Positions 48,173-59,651 of a stretch of 64,000 bases of DNA are shown here, piece by piece. Both the position numbers and the translations under genes were made by a program. Source of the DNA: Tessaracoccus coleopterorum (GTDB lineage Bacteria > Actinomycetota > Actinomycetes > Propionibacteriales > Propionibacteriaceae); assembly GCF_011174705.1 (NCBI RefSeq), contig NZ_JAANIJ010000001.1:1178001-1242000 (forward strand), given 5' to 3'. The notes under the pieces were generated by a model, which had not been told where the DNA came from, searched no databases, and saw nothing but the letters and a program-made list of their open reading frames with translations. The first letter of the stretch is position 1. Each line of letters starts with the position of its first letter.

Positions 48173-51100
48173 TCAGCCGATCACGACCACCAGGTCGCCA
48201 CCCTCCAGCTGCGTGGTGCCGCTCAGCACGACGCGCTGCACGGTGCCGGCGACCGGGCGTTGATCGCCGCCTCCATCTTCATGGCCTCGATCGTGGCCAC
48301 CTGGTCGCCGACGGCGATCGCGTCCCCAACCGCGACGGTGGGCGTCACGGCCCGGAGAACGGGCGGCCACGTGGCCCTTGTTGGACGGGTCGGCCTTCTC
48401 GGCGGCCGCCACCTCCGACATGATCGACAGGTCCCGCACCCGCACCGGGCGGAGTTGCCCGTTCAGTGTGCACATGACGGTGCGCTTTCCGCGCTTGTCC
48501 GGCTCGGAGATCGAGGCCACACCGGTGAGCAGCGTGACGCCGCGGTCGATCGTGATCGCGTACTCATTGCCCGGCCGCATGCCGTACAGGTACGGGATCG
48601 TGGGAAGCACGGAGATGTCACCGAAGTCGTCGCGCAACTGCTGGAACTCGCGTGTCGGGCCCGGGAACAGCAGCCGGTTGAGCGTCTCCTGCCGGGTGCG
48701 ACCGGGTTCGGCGAGCAGCGCGAGGTCCTCGTCAGCCACCTCGGTGACGCGCACCGGGGTGCGACGGCCTTCCATGGCCCTGCTGCGGAACGGCTCCGGC
48801 CAGCCGCCTGCCGGACGCCGAGCTCGCCGTTCAGGAAGCCGATCACCGAATCGGGGATGTCGAAGCGCTGCGGGTCGGCCTCGAACTCGGCCGGGTCGGC
48901 ACCCACCGCCACGAGGTGCAGCGCGAGGTCGCCCACCACCTTCGACGACGGCGTCACCTTCGTGGGCGGCCGAGGATCTTGTCCGCGGCCTCGTACATGT
49001 TCTCGATCGCCTCGAACTTCTCCCGAGGCCGAGCGCGATGGCCTGCTGGCGCAGGTTCGACAGCTGGCCGCCCGGGATCTCGTGCGAGTAGACGCGGCCG
49101 GTCGGGCGGGGAGGCCCGACTCGAACGGCGCGTACACCTTGCGCACGGCCTCCCAGTAGGGCTCGAGGTTGAGGACGGCATCCGGGTCGAGCTCGGGGCC
49201 CGCTCGGTCTGGTCGAGCGCCATCAGCAGTGCCGACATAGGGGCTGCGACGTCGTCGAGCTCATCGCGGAGTTGGCCACGTCGACCGCGTCGACCCGGCC
49301 TCGATGGCGGCCATCAGGGTGGCGAGCTGGCCGCCGGTGGTGTCGTGGGTGTGCAGGTGCACGGGCAGGTCGAAACGCTCGCGGAGTGCCCGCACGAGGC
49401 GGCGCGCGGCCTCGGGGCGCAGCAGCCCTGCCATGTCCTTGATGGCGAGGATGTGGGCGCCCGAGTCGACGATGCGCTCCGCGAGGCGGAGGTAGTAGTC
49501 GAGGGTGTAGATCTTCTCTGCGGGGTCGAGCAGATTCGCGGTGTAGCAGAGGGCGACCTCGGCCACCGACGACGTCCCGCGCACCGCGTCGATCGCGGCC
49601 GCATCTGCTCGACGTCGTTGAGGGCGTCGAAGATGCGGAAGATGTCGACGCCGGTGGCCGCGGCCTCCGCGACGAACGCCTCGGTGACCTGGGTCGGGTA
49701 CGGCGTGTAGCCGACGGTGTTGCGGCCACGCAGCAGCATCTGCAGGTTCTGGTTCGGCATCGCCGCACGGAGCGTCGCGAGTCGCTCCCAGGGGTCCTCG
49801 CCCAGGAAGCGGAGCGCAACGTCGTAGGTCGCGCCGCCCCAGCACTCCACCGAGAACATCTGCGGCAGGAGGCGCGCCTGGATGGGGGCGACGGCGAGCA
49901 GGTCGCGGGTGCGGACCCGGGTGGCGAGCAGCGACTGGTGCGCGTCGCGGTAGGTGGTGTCGGTGACGGCGACCGGGACCTGCCGGCGGAGCGCCCGCGC
50001 GAATCCCTCGGCACCGAGCGCCTGGAGGCGCTGTCGGGCCCGTCGGGCGGGACGACGGTGAGGTCGACCTTCGGCAGTTTCACGCCTGGGTCGAGCATTG
50101 TCGGGGCTTCGCCGTTCGGCAGGTTGACCGTCACCTCGGCCAGGTGACGCAGCAGCTTGGTGGCGCGGTCGGCGGGCGTGCGGGCCGACAGGAGGTAGGG
50201 CCGCTCGTCGATGAAGGACGTGGTGACGCCACCCCGCTCGAAGTCGGGGTCGTCGAGCACAGCGCGCAGGAACGGGATGTTCGTGGCGACGCCGCGCACC
50301 CGGAACTCGGCGAGCGCGCGCCGGGCACGGGCGGTGGCCATCCTGAGGTCGTGGCCGCGGGCGGTGAGCTTCACGAGCAGGGAGTCGAAGTGCGGGCTGA
50401 TCTCGACTCCGGTGCCGGTGGTGCCGCCGTCGAGGCGGATGCCCGCGCCGGAGGCGGAGCGGTAGGCCGTGATCAGGCCGGTGTCGGGCCGGAAGGAATT
50501 GAGCGGGTCCTCGGTGGTGATGCGGCACTGGAGTGCCGCGCCGCGGATCTGCAGGGTGTCCTGGCTGATGCCGATGTCGGCGAGGGTGTCGCCGTTGGCG
50601 ATCCGCATCTGCGCCTGCACCAGATCGACGTCGGTGATCTCCTCGGTGACGGTGTGCTCGACCTGGATGCGCGGGTTCATCTCGATGAAGACATGCTGGC
50701 CGGCGCGCGGCCCCTCGGTCTCGACGAGGAACTCGACGGTGCCGGCGCAGGTGTAGTTGATCGCCTTGGCGAACTTGACCGCGTCCGAGGTGAGCGCCGC
50801 ACGGAGCTCGTCGGAGATGTGCGGGCGGGCGCGATCTCGATCACCTTCTGGTGGCGACGTTGGATGGAGCAGTCGCGTTCGAAGAGGTGGACGGTGTTGC
50901 CCTGGTTGTCGGCGAGGATCTGCACCTCGATGTGACGCGGGGCGGCGACGGCCTGCTCGATGAAAACGGTCGGGTCACCGAAGGCGCCCTCGGCCTCGCG
51001 CATGGCCGCGCCGAGCTCCGACTCGAAGCGTTCGGGGTCGTCGACCCTGCGCATGCCGCGGCCGCCACCGCCGGCGACGGCCTTGATGAAGACGGGGAAC

Positions 51101-51555
51101 CCGATCGCGGCGGCTCCCTTCCTGAGCGCCTCCACGTCCGTCGAGGGCGGGCACGATGCGAGCGTCGGCACACCCGCCTTGCGGGCCTGCTCGATGGCGG
51201 CGACCTTGTTGCCCGCCATCTCGAGGACGGAGGCGGCAGGGCCGATGAACGCGATGCCGTTGTCGGCGCAGGCCTGGGCGAGGTCGGGGTTCTCGGAGAG
51301 GAAACCGTAGCCGGGATAGATCGCGTCCGCGCCAGCCAGCTTGGCCGCGCGGATGATCTCGTCGATGTCCAGGTAGGCGCGGACCGGGTGGCCCTCCTCG
51401 CCGATCAGGTACGACTCGAGGGCCTTGACGCGGTGATCTGCGTTGCGGTCCTCGTAGGCGAACACCGCGACGGTGCCAAGGCCTAACTCGTACGCGGCCC
51501 GGAATGCGCGGACCGCAATTTCGCCTCGGTTGGCGACCAATACCTTCTGGAACAT
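48173..51555 (-). CDS. pyc: pyruvate carboxylase
   Basis: About 1127 residues, the normal length. ATP- and biotin-dependent carboxylation of pyruvate to oxaloacetate. Biotin carboxylase: FQKVLVANRGEIAVRAFRAA, AGADAIYPGYGFLSENPDLA, FIKAVAGGGGRGMRRVDD, VEVQIL-type HIEVQILADNQGNTVHLFER, NPRIQVEHTVTEEITDVDL. Carboxyltransferase: VTDTTYRDAHQSLLATRVRT, FSVECWGGATYDVALRFLG, LLRGRNTVGYTPYP, DIFRIFDALNDVEQM, HILAIKDMAGLLRP, VHLHTHDTTGGQLATL. The BCCP domain carries the biotinyl lysine in EAMKME. At least eight frame changes, at short G/C runs. It feeds oxaloacetate for the TCA cycle and, in propionibacteria, the Wood-Werkman route. Confidence 0.94.
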
Positions 51556-51656
51556 GTGCGTCAGGATAGCGGCGCGTCGCGGCACCCCTCTCTCCGTTCG
51601 CGCCGGCCACCGCCCTTGACGCGGCGACCCCGTTTCGCCTAGACGCCCGGCAACGC

Positions 51657-51695
51657 ACCCGGCCCGGGCCTCCTCGTGGGAGACCCGGGCCGGGT
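51657..51695 (-). terminator. hairpin terminator after the purine permease
   Basis: ACCCGGCCCGGG (51657-51668) pairs with CCCGGGCCGGGT (51684-51695). It lies between the permease stop and the pyc start on the same strand, so the two genes are probably separate units. Confidence 0.85.
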
Positions 51696-51714
51696 GGTCG
51701 CGTTTGCGGACGCG

Positions 51715-53243
51715 TCAGCCGTTCAGCAGGCCGAGGATCACGCCCTGCGCGAAGTACAGGACGAACAGGCCCGCCACCACGTACATGAGCGGGTGGATCT
51801 TGCGCCATTCACCCTTGATGAGGCGGATGAAGACGTAGGAGAGGAAGCCCGCCCGATACCGACGGTGATCGAGTAGGAGAACGGCATCAGGATGATGGTG
51901 AGGAACACCGGGATGCCGATCTCGTGCTTTGTCCAGTCGATGTCGGTGACCTGCGAGATCATCAGGAAGCCGACGAACACCAGCACCGGACTGGCGGCCT
52001 CGAAAGGCACCAGGTTGACCAGCGGGGCCAGGAAGATGGCGAGCAGGAACGCGACGCCGGTGATGACGGAGGCGAATCCCGTGCGGGCGCCCTCGCCGAC
52101 ACCAGCGGTGGACTCGACGTAGCTCGTGGTCGAGGACACGGAGCCGAGGCCACCCGCGACGGCGCCGAGCGAGTCGATGAGCAGGATCTCGGTGGTGCGC
52201 GGCGGCATGCCGTCGGAGTCGTTCAGCCCACCCTCGGAGCCGACGGCGACCATGGTGCCCATGGTGTCGAAGAAGTCGGCGAGCAGCAGCGAGAAGACCA
52301 GTACCACGAGCGCGAGGAAGTGCGTGAAGGAGAACTGGCCGTCGACGAAGAAGGCACCGAACAGGTCGACGCGGCCGAGGAGGCCGAGGTCGGGCATCGT
52401 GAACTCGCTGAGGCTGGGAACGTTCAGCGACCAGCCGGTCGGGTGGGAACCGTCGATGGCCTGGCCACCGATCTTGAGCGTGGCCTCGAGGATGATCGCG
52501 AGCACGGTGGCCGAGACGATCGAGATGAGCATGGCTCCCTTGACCTTGAGCACGTGGAGCGTGACCAGGAGGACGAGGCCGATCATGAACACGAGGATCG
52601 GCCAGCCCATCAGGTGGCCGTCGACGCCCAGGGTAACGGGGGTGCCCGCGCCCTTACGGACGACGCCCGCGTTGACAAGGCCGATGAAGGCGATGAAGAG
52701 GCCGATGCCGACCGAGATCGCGGTGCGCAGCGGCGGGGGACGGCCTTGAATACCGCGGTGCGGAAGCCGGTCAGCACCAGGATGGTGATGATGATGCCCT
52801 CCCAGACCACGAGACCCATGGCCTGGGCCAGGTCATCTGCGGTGCGAGGGTGTAGGCGACGAGCGCGTTGAGGCCGAGGCCGGAGGCGATGGCCATCGGG
52901 AAGCGGCCGACGACGCCCATCAGGATCGTCATGATGCCCGCGATCAGCGCGGTCGCGGCGGCGACCATGGCGATCGACGCGCCGACGGCGGCGCCGTCAA
53001 CCTGGGTCATCGCGGCGTCGGTGAACATCGGGGCGCCTGAGATCAGGTTGCCGTTCTTGTCGGCGACGGTTCCGATGATGAGGGGTTCAGGGCGATGATG
53101 TAGGCCATCGCGAAGAAGGTGACGAGGCCGCCGCGGACCTCCTGCGGGATGGAGGAGCGGCGCTTGGTGATGTCGAAGAACCGGTCGAGGCCGGAGACGG
53201 TGTCATGTGCTGGCGGGGCAGCCGAGGGAGAATTCGTAACCAC
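51715..53243 (-). CDS. NCS2-family purine permease (AzgA-like)
   Basis: About 509 residues, 12-14 membrane helices; proton-linked uptake of adenine, guanine or hypoxanthine. AzgA-type signatures: FFDITKRRSSIPQEVRGGLV, TFFAMAYIIALNP, IGASIAMVAAATALIAGIMT-like helix, GRFPMAIASGLGLNALVAY, WEGIIITILVLTGFRTAVF, and in the second half LLLADFFDTMGTMVAVGSEG, STTSYVESTAGVGEGARTG, IFLAPLVNLVPFEAASPVLV. The STT-x-Y-x-E-S-x-x-G-x-x-x-GGRTG-like motif is the substrate-site signature. Frame changes near 53085, 52835, 52735 and 51855. C-terminus ends GVILGLLNG. No purine riboswitch was recognised in the 140 bp upstream. Confidence 0.9.
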
Positions 53244-53385
53244 GGATCCTCATCGTAGGGCGCGCACCGCCCCGGTGGTACACCGGTTCCACTTGGTGGC
53301 CAGCCGCTCACACCGGTTGCACCGACGCGGGGGTCGCGTTGCGGTGCTGCCCTATGCTGGGCGTCGGTTTCAGAAAGGGACACCC

Positions 53386-53905
53386 ATGAACCGATTCACG
53401 ACGACTCTTCTCGCCCTCCCGGCCGGGCTCGCCTTGCTCCTGACGGGCTGCTCCGGTGTGGGCGGCGGCCCGAGCCGGTGGGCCAGGGCACCGCGGCCGG
53501 CAACTCGGCCGTTCCCCAGCTCGGGCCGGCGACGGCCCCGACCGAGGTCTCCGTCGAGGCTCCCGCCGGCGGTGCCGCCGTGCGACTCGGCGACACCGAG
53601 GAGGCCATCACGCAGGTCGGCTGCACCGAGATCAACGACACCTTCGCCGTCAGCGGCAGCAACGAGGGCGGCGCGAAGGCCGCGGTGACCACCTCGCAGG
53701 ACCGGCAGAGGGTGCTGGCCGCGAGCGTCGTCCTGGCCGACGGCAAGCTGGTCGACATGAGGAAGGCAGCGGCACCGCCACCATCGCCTGGGACGGCGAC
53801 AACTTCACCGTCAGCGGCACCGGCCCCTACATCGACCTGATGCAGGGCGACGACGCGGGCGGCCAGGAGATCGGCTTCATGGTGAAGGGCTCCTGCGCGG
53901 CCTGA
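53386..53905 (+). CDS. LpqH-like lipoprotein
   Basis: About 172 residues. Signal peptide NRFTTTLLALPAGLALLLTG ending in lipobox LLTGC, then a Gly/Ala-rich linker and a compact beta domain: VEAPAGGAAVRLGDTEEAI, VGCTEINDTFAVSGSNEGG, LADGKLVDM, TATIAWDGDNFTVSGTGPYI and a final MVKGSCAA. Two Cys could form a disulfide. Similar to the 19-kDa/LpqH antigens of mycobacteria (surface lipoprotein). Frame changes near 53470 and 53765. AAAGGGA upstream of ATG 53386. Confidence 0.75.
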
Positions 53906-53942
53906 CACGCCTGCCGGGGACCCACCCGGCACCCGGACATCC

Positions 53943-53972
53943 GGCCCCGGACGACACCCGTCGTCCGGGGCC
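53943..53972 (+). terminator. hairpin terminator after the lipoprotein gene
   Basis: GGCCCCGGACGAC pairs perfectly with GTCGTCCGGGGCC, 4-nt loop, then GTCCCTTT. Confidence 0.88.
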
Positions 53973-54108
53973 GTCCCTTTCCGGGGCCTCATGAACGAAA
54001 GTTCCGAAAAGCATTGCGGGCCTGAGGTGTGACCGGTAACGTCGACGGAGACCCCAGTTTCCCGGCACAGCGGCCGGGACGTCAACGCTCACGGAGGAGC
54101 CACCACCC

Positions 54109-56445
54109 ATGCAGATTCCGCACGGGATCCGTCTCTCCAGACGGACCCTTCTCGCAGGCACGGCCGTGGCCGGTGGGGCGCCGCGGCAGCCGCCCTCCTG
54201 CCACTGACCTCGTCCGCCTCCCCGCCGCACCCGGCACGACGGCGGCGGGCGCACCCGCCGTCCACCACCCGCCGGCTGGACGGTGCGTCCGTTCGCGCTG
54301 AGCGACGTGACCCTCGACGCGGGCAGCGTCTACGAGCGGGCCCAGAAGAACATGCTCGAACTCGCCCGCCGCTACCCCATCGACTCCCTGCTGGTGATCT
54401 TCCAACTGCAGGCCGGGCTGCTCACCAAGGAGCAGGCCCAGGCCGCCAAGCCGCGGGTGGCTGGGAGGGCTGGCCCGACGGCGGCGTCGACGCCGCGATC
54501 GCCCAGCGCTGGAACGACTCGTACGTGCGCGGCACGAACAAGGCGGGCGCGTCGGGCCTGCTCCGCGGCCACTACACCGGCCACATGCTCTCGATGTTCG
54601 CACTCTCCTACGCGTCGACCCACGACGAGGCGATCCTCGCGCGGGCAAAGCAGCTGGTCGACGGCCTCGAGGAGTGCCGCGAGGCGATGGCCGACGGAGT
54701 CAGCGGCATCAGCTACTCGCACCCCGGCTTCCTCTCGGCCTACGGAGAGTGGCAGTTCTCCGCGCTCGAGGAGTACGCCCCGTACGGCGAGATCTGGGCC
54801 CCGTACTACACGTTGGCCAAGATCCTCGCGGGCTGGTGGAGGTGTACCGGCACTGCGGCTACGAACCGGCCCTCAACCTCGCCCAGGGGATCGGGCACTG
54901 GGTCCACGGCAGGCTGTCGACGTGCACCGTCGAGCAGTTGCAGCGGATGTGGTCGATCTACATCGGCGGCGAGTACGGCGGCATGAACGAGGCACTCTAC
55001 GACCTCTGGGTCGTCTCCGAGGGGAGGGACGATCCCTACGGCGAGCCCCGGAGCACTTCCTCGCCGCCGCCCAACTGTTCGACCAGGACAAGTTGATCTC
55101 GTCGTGCACCGCGGATGTGGATCCGCTGACCGACCTGCACGCGAACCAGCACATCCCGCAGTTCGTCGGCTACGCCAAGCTCGCGGCGGAGGGCATCACG
55201 CCCCGCGCCGGCACCGCCGCCTACGACTACAAGGCGACGGCCGAGAACTTCTACTCGATGATCACCCCGGCCGGATGTACAGCCACGGCGGCACCGGCGA
55301 GGGCGAGATGTGGGGCCCGCGGGCACCGTCGCGGGCGACATCGGCAGCCGCAACGCCGAGTCGTGCGCCGCCTACAACATGCTCAAGGTGTCCCGGTCAC
55401 TGTTCTTCATGGACCAGGACCCCGCCTACATGGACTACTTCGAACGGACGCTGCTGAACCACATCCTCGGTGGCCGCAGCCGGGGACTGGACAATGCGGC
55501 GCTGGACGGCACCCGCCTCACGCCGGGCAACTGCTACATGTACCCCGTCAACCCGGGCACCACCAAGGAGTACGGCAACGGCAACATCGGCACCTGTTGC
55601 GGCGGAAGTGCGCTGGAGAGCCACGTGAAGTACCAGGACACCATCTGGACGCATTCCGCCGACGACGAGACGGTGCTCGTGAACCTCTACACCAACTCCA
55701 CGCTCACCTGGGCATCGAAGTCGGTGACCCTCACGCAGGAGACGCGGTACCCGCAGTCGGACACCATCCGGATCACGGTCACCGGCGAGGCGACCTTCGG
55801 CGTGCAGGTGCGCATCCCGGGATGGACGCACGGCGCAACCGTCACCGTCGCGGGCGGTGCCGCGACCCAGGCCCCATCCGGTGCCTACTTCTCGATTCCG
55901 GGCCGCGCCTGGAAGACGGGCGACGTCATCGAGATCGTGCTCCCATGGAGCTGCGCACGGAGGCGACGCCCGACCGGCCCGACATCCAGTCGCTCTTCTA
56001 CGGCCCGACCCTGCTCAACGCCCTCAACCGCGACAAGGCTTTCGCCTCGTTCGGCTTCTACAGCCGCCTCGGGCTCGACGGCACCATCAAGCACGGCTAC
56101 ACGGTGGGGACCGCCGCGACGGGTGAGTTCCAGTTCGTCATCGACGGCACCACCTTCGAGCCGGCCTGGAACGGCAACAACGCCTCGTACCACATGTACT
56201 TCGAGCGCTCGGAGAAGACGGTCGCCTTCGCCGGCATCGACTCCGGGGTCACGAACCCCTCCAAGTCCGTGGACGGGGCGAGCATCACGTTGCTCGACGA
56301 CATCTGGTCGGCCGCCCCGTTCGCCGACCGCCCGGCGTTCATCCGCCGCGTCCAGTCGGTGACGGCGGACTGGCAGGCAGAGAACCGGCTCAACGCGCGC
56401 AACCGTCAGGCGATCCTGCTCGCGGCCGGGAAGGCGAAGGTCTGA
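54109..56445 (+). CDS. Tat-exported GH127 (DUF1680) glycoside hydrolase, beta-L-arabinofuranosidase-like
   Basis: About 778 residues. Tat signal LSRRTLLAGTAVAGGAAAAA (twin Arg, hydrophobic core). GH127 barrel: VRPFALSDVTLDAGSVYERA, ALPIDSLL-like RRYPIDSLLVIFQLQAGL, GLLRGHYTGHMLSMFALSYA, YAPYGEIWAPYYTLAKILAG. Zinc/catalytic residues: IGSRNAESCAAYNMLKVSR (Glu-x-Cys) and GNIGTCCGGSALESHVKY (the Cys pair, one being the nucleophile in characterised GH127 enzymes). The C-terminus has beta-sandwich segments (GVQVRIPGWTHGATVTVAGG) and a further FIRRVQSVTADWQ. Frame changes near 54230, 54475, 54840, 55045, 55270, 55320 and 55950. ATG 54109 follows GGAGGAG. It likely removes L-arabinofuranose from plant hydroxyproline-rich glycans. 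Confidence 0.88.
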
Positions 56446-56472
56446 CCCATGACCCTCAAGGAGACATCACAC

Positions 56473-58813
56473 ATGCAAGCCACCCTGCGACGCGGCCTCT
56501 TCGGCGCCGTCGCGCTCGCCACGGCGCTGGCCGGGACGTTGATCGCGGTCGACGCCGCCGCCGACCCGGTCAACCTCGCGCTCCCGTCCAACCCGCAGAA
56601 CACGCCCGTCGCGGCGGCCAGCTTCACCAACAGCAGCAACGTCGTCGGATACCTCTTCGACGGCACCGTCGGGGAAGGAACTGGAACTCCTGGAGCGAGG
56701 GCGCCACCTCGAGCGTCACCGTCTCGTGGCCGAGGTATGTCCAGGCGCAGGGCACACGGATCCACCTGTGGACCGACTGCCCCACCACCGACTCCTGCTC
56801 CGGCGGCGTGCTCCTGCCACGCCAGCTCCAGGTCCAGTACTACGACAAGGCGAGCGACTCCTACCTGCCGGTGGCCTACACCGACGGCGCGGCCCGACCA
56901 TCCCGACCGGGGTGGCGGGCCAACGCGACTACCAGCTCGACGTCGCCTTCGAGACCGTGAAGACGAGCTCGCTGCGGATCGCCTTCACCAACGGGGCGAC
57001 CGGTGCGGGCGCCACCGAGCTGCTCATCTTCGGCGAGAACACCACCGAGCACGTGGCCGACCCGGAGCCTGTCGACCCCGGTGATCCGGCCGCCTACCTG
57101 GACACCGAGCGGGTTGAGGCACGCACCACCCCTGGCGTGCTGCCGACGCTGCCGGACGGCATCTGGGTGACCTACGAGGCCACCTCGGAGCGCGCCGAGG
57201 CCGGCGACGCACCGCTCGTCAACGACGTGCCCGTCACCTGGGACCTCTCCGACATCCCGGCCGCCGACTACGACGCTGCCGGCGACGTCTTCACCGTCGA
57301 CGGCACGATCGAGGGGTCGGGATTCAGCGTCGAGGCCACGGTGGCCGTCCACGCGGCGCCCCTCTCCGACGCGATCGCCGACGTCGACCCCGTGTCGACG
57401 CTGACGACCCCGGGCTCGCACCGGTGTTCCCCGGCACAGTCACGGCCACGTACGAGGACGGCTCGCGCGCCAGCGGCGTTCCCGCCACCTGGTCGACGCC
57501 CACCGGCTTCGACGAGGCCGAGGCGATCGGCTTCGCCGACGCGACGGTCGGGGCGCGTCCTACCCGGCCTCGGGCTCTTCTTCGTGGTGGCCCCTCCCCG
57601 CTGACGCGCTGCCCATCGTGTGGGTCGAGTTCGAGGAGGGCACCCTGGCGGCGAGCGGCTGGCACACGGCCAAGCCGACCTTCCGCGTGAGGGCCGACCG
57701 CGGTGTCAGCGGCTCGCAGATCGACTCGCTCGAGTACTGCCTGAGCGACTGCGGCGCCACCGGCACCGGATGGGAGTCCTTCCGGTACCCCGTCGAGTTG
57801 GACAGGCAGGGGCCGGTGAACATCAAGGTCCGCGCCACCGATGAGGGCGGCCGGGTCGGGCACAGCGAGACCGCTGCGAAGATCGACACCCACGCGCCGA
57901 AGACGGGCGAGACCCACACGGCCCAGGGACGCGACGCGGTCGTCACCCTCACCGCCACCGACGGGGAGGGCGAATCCGGCGTCAGCCGCACCGTCTGGTC
58001 ATCGGGCCCCAACAGCAACCCGAACAGCTCGGAGAACGTGATGTGGGGCACCTACAACCCGGACGAGAAGATCCAGGTGCAGCTCTCAACGACCCGCATC
58101 ACCTACGTGCACTACCGCTCGGAGGATGCGGCGGGGAACCTGGAAGCGGTGCGGACGATCACGTTCCAGAAGGTGAGCGAACCCGAGCCGACACCCACAC
58201 CCACACCCACACCCACACCCACACCCACACCCACACCCACGCCCACACCCACACCCACCCGACGCCCACACCCACACCCACACCCACACCCACGCCCACA
58301 CCCACACCCACCCCGACGCCCACACCCACGCCGAGCGTGACCCCCACGCGCACGCCCACCGTGACGCCGACCGCCGGGCCCACCGCCACGGTCACGCCGC
58401 CGAGGCCGGTGGACATCTACACGACGCCCGGGTTCCACATCGCCAACGGTCGCTGGTGGCTGACCAGCTGCGAGCCGTACTCGCAGACCAGCCGCTGCAC
58501 CACGGAGATCTGGGCGACGCAGGTCGTGCGGGAGGGAAGCCGGTTCGTGAACAAGTCGGGCTGGTACTTCAACAGCCTGACGTATCTGCCCATGAACCGG
58601 GCCACCTGGGCGGGCAACCCGCTCGCCAGAACCGGTGAGTTCACGAGCTCCGGCCGCAGGTGGCGCACCGAGTGCGACACCCCGGTCACCGGAATGGGCG
58701 GGTGCCGCAACTACATCCGGGCCACCACAGTCCAGGCAGACAAGCTGGACGGACGCTGGACATTCCGACAGCAGGACACGTGGGTGCTGAACTCGATGAT
58801 CAGGTTCAACTGA
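56473..58813 (+). CDS. large secreted protein with Ig-like domains, TP-repeat linker and novel C-terminal domain
   Basis: About 780 residues. Signal peptide GLFGAVALATALAGTLIAVDA; a discoidin-like N-terminal domain (FTNSSNVVGYLFDGTVGEG, WNSWSEGATSSVTVSWPRY); bacterial Ig-like strands (VYTV-type WVTYEATSERAEAG, VPVTWDLSDIPAADY, FTVDGTIEGSGF); another Ig-like region (GTVTATYEDGSRASGVPATW); then KPTFRVRADRGVSGSQIDSL and DGEGESGVSRTVWSSGPNS. A Thr-Pro linker at 58190-58335 precedes a C-terminal domain at 58410-58813 with four Cys (LTSCEPYSQTSRCTTEIWAT; WRTECDTPVTGMGGCRNYI). ATG 56473 follows AAGGAG; ATG 56449 is an alternative. It begins 27 bp after the GH127 gene, so they are probably co-transcribed; I infer carbohydrate binding. 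Frame changes near 56680, 56890, 57420, 57560 and 58260. Confidence 0.75.
58191..58335 (+). repeat. CCCACA hexamer tract encoding a Thr-Pro linker
   Basis: About two dozen copies of the hexamer CCCACA (with occasional CCCACG), one frame change inside. In frame it encodes TPTPTP, a common flexible linker in secreted actinobacterial enzymes. The tract is prone to slippage, so length may vary between strains and the given copy number may be unreliable. Confidence 0.9.
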
Positions 58814-58831
58814 TCCGCACCCGGGAACCAC

Positions 58832-58868
58832 GAGGCGGCGGTCACCCTTTCCGGGTGACCGCCGCCTC
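58832..58868. terminator. bidirectional hairpin between the secreted protein and DUF3027 genes
   Basis: GAGGCGGCGGTCACCC pairs perfectly with GGGTGACCGCCGCCTC, 5-nt loop, lying between two convergent genes. Confidence 0.93.
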
Positions 58869-58882
58869 GGCGTACGGGTGGA

Positions 58883-59651
58883 TCAGTCGAAGAGGTTCTC
58901 GTCGATCCCGATGGTGTCGAACGCCGGGCCGGAAGCTCCTTCGACCGCTGCTCCGCGACGACGTCCGAGTGGCCGCCGCAGCCGTGGTCGAGCGACACGA
59001 CCCGGCCGTCAGAGGGGAGTACTGGTTGGTGCACGCACCGAACAGGGTGCCGAGCGAGCCCCGCAGGGCCACGAAGTAGCCACAGGTGTGGCAGGGGGCG
59101 GGAGCCTCGTGGGAGCCATCGTCCTTCGGCCCGGGTGGGCCGGCGAGCCAACGCTCGGCCGCCTCGTCCCTGCCGAAGTGGCTGAGCACGCGGGCTCGCC
59201 CGAGGCCGAGCTCGGCGACGGTGGTGCGCAACTGCACCCAGTCGGCGCTGTCGGCATCGACCGGGAGGTCGGTGGCCGCGAAGCCCGGCTCGAGGCGCGG
59301 GTCGTTGTCGGGGGTGGCCATCAGCATTCCGGGGCTGATGTCACCGGCCCCGATGCGGTCCTCCCACGGCACCCAGTCGGGGGCCAGCAGCGCCCCTCCG
59401 CCGGGGAGCAGGACAACCTCGTTGACGGTCGGCGCCTTGGCCCTCGAGGCCCTGACGAGCGTCACGGCCCAGTGCCACTCGGCATAGCCCGGAAGCAGGC
59501 ACTCGAAGGTGTGGGTGGCGATGCGGTCGCCCGGCTCCGCCGTGACGGCGAGATGCCCGCCGACTGCCTCCTCGCCGCCGCTCTCAACCGCGGCTGAACG
59601 GGCGAGGTCGACCGCGGCGGCGGTCACGGCGTCAAGCTTGGGCGCTGCCAT
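58883..59651 (-). CDS. DUF3027 protein
   Basis: About 256 residues, the family's normal size. Visible: LDAVTAAAVDLARSAAVESG, GDRIATHTFECLLPGYAEWH, WAVTLVRASRAKAPTVNEVV, LLAPDWVPWEDRIGAGDISP, GMLMATPDNDPRLEPGF, SHFGRDEAAERWLAGPPG, and a Cys cluster CHTCGYFV then LGTLFGACTNQYSP, with SLDHGCGGHSDV after frame changes near 59015 and 58940 and a terminal ENLFD. DUF3027 is actinobacteria-specific and of unknown function; the Cys/His residues suggest a metal site. The start lies directly after the cold-shock gene stop, so the pair is an operon. Confidence 0.88.

Noticed and set aside
53244..53385. Purine riboswitch ahead of the NCS2 permease
   Set aside because: No paired three-way junction or conserved purine-aptamer loops could be drawn in this short G+C-rich leader.
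58191..58335. Telomeric or replication-end repeat
   Set aside because: The tract lies in frame inside a secreted-protein gene and encodes a normal Thr-Pro linker.
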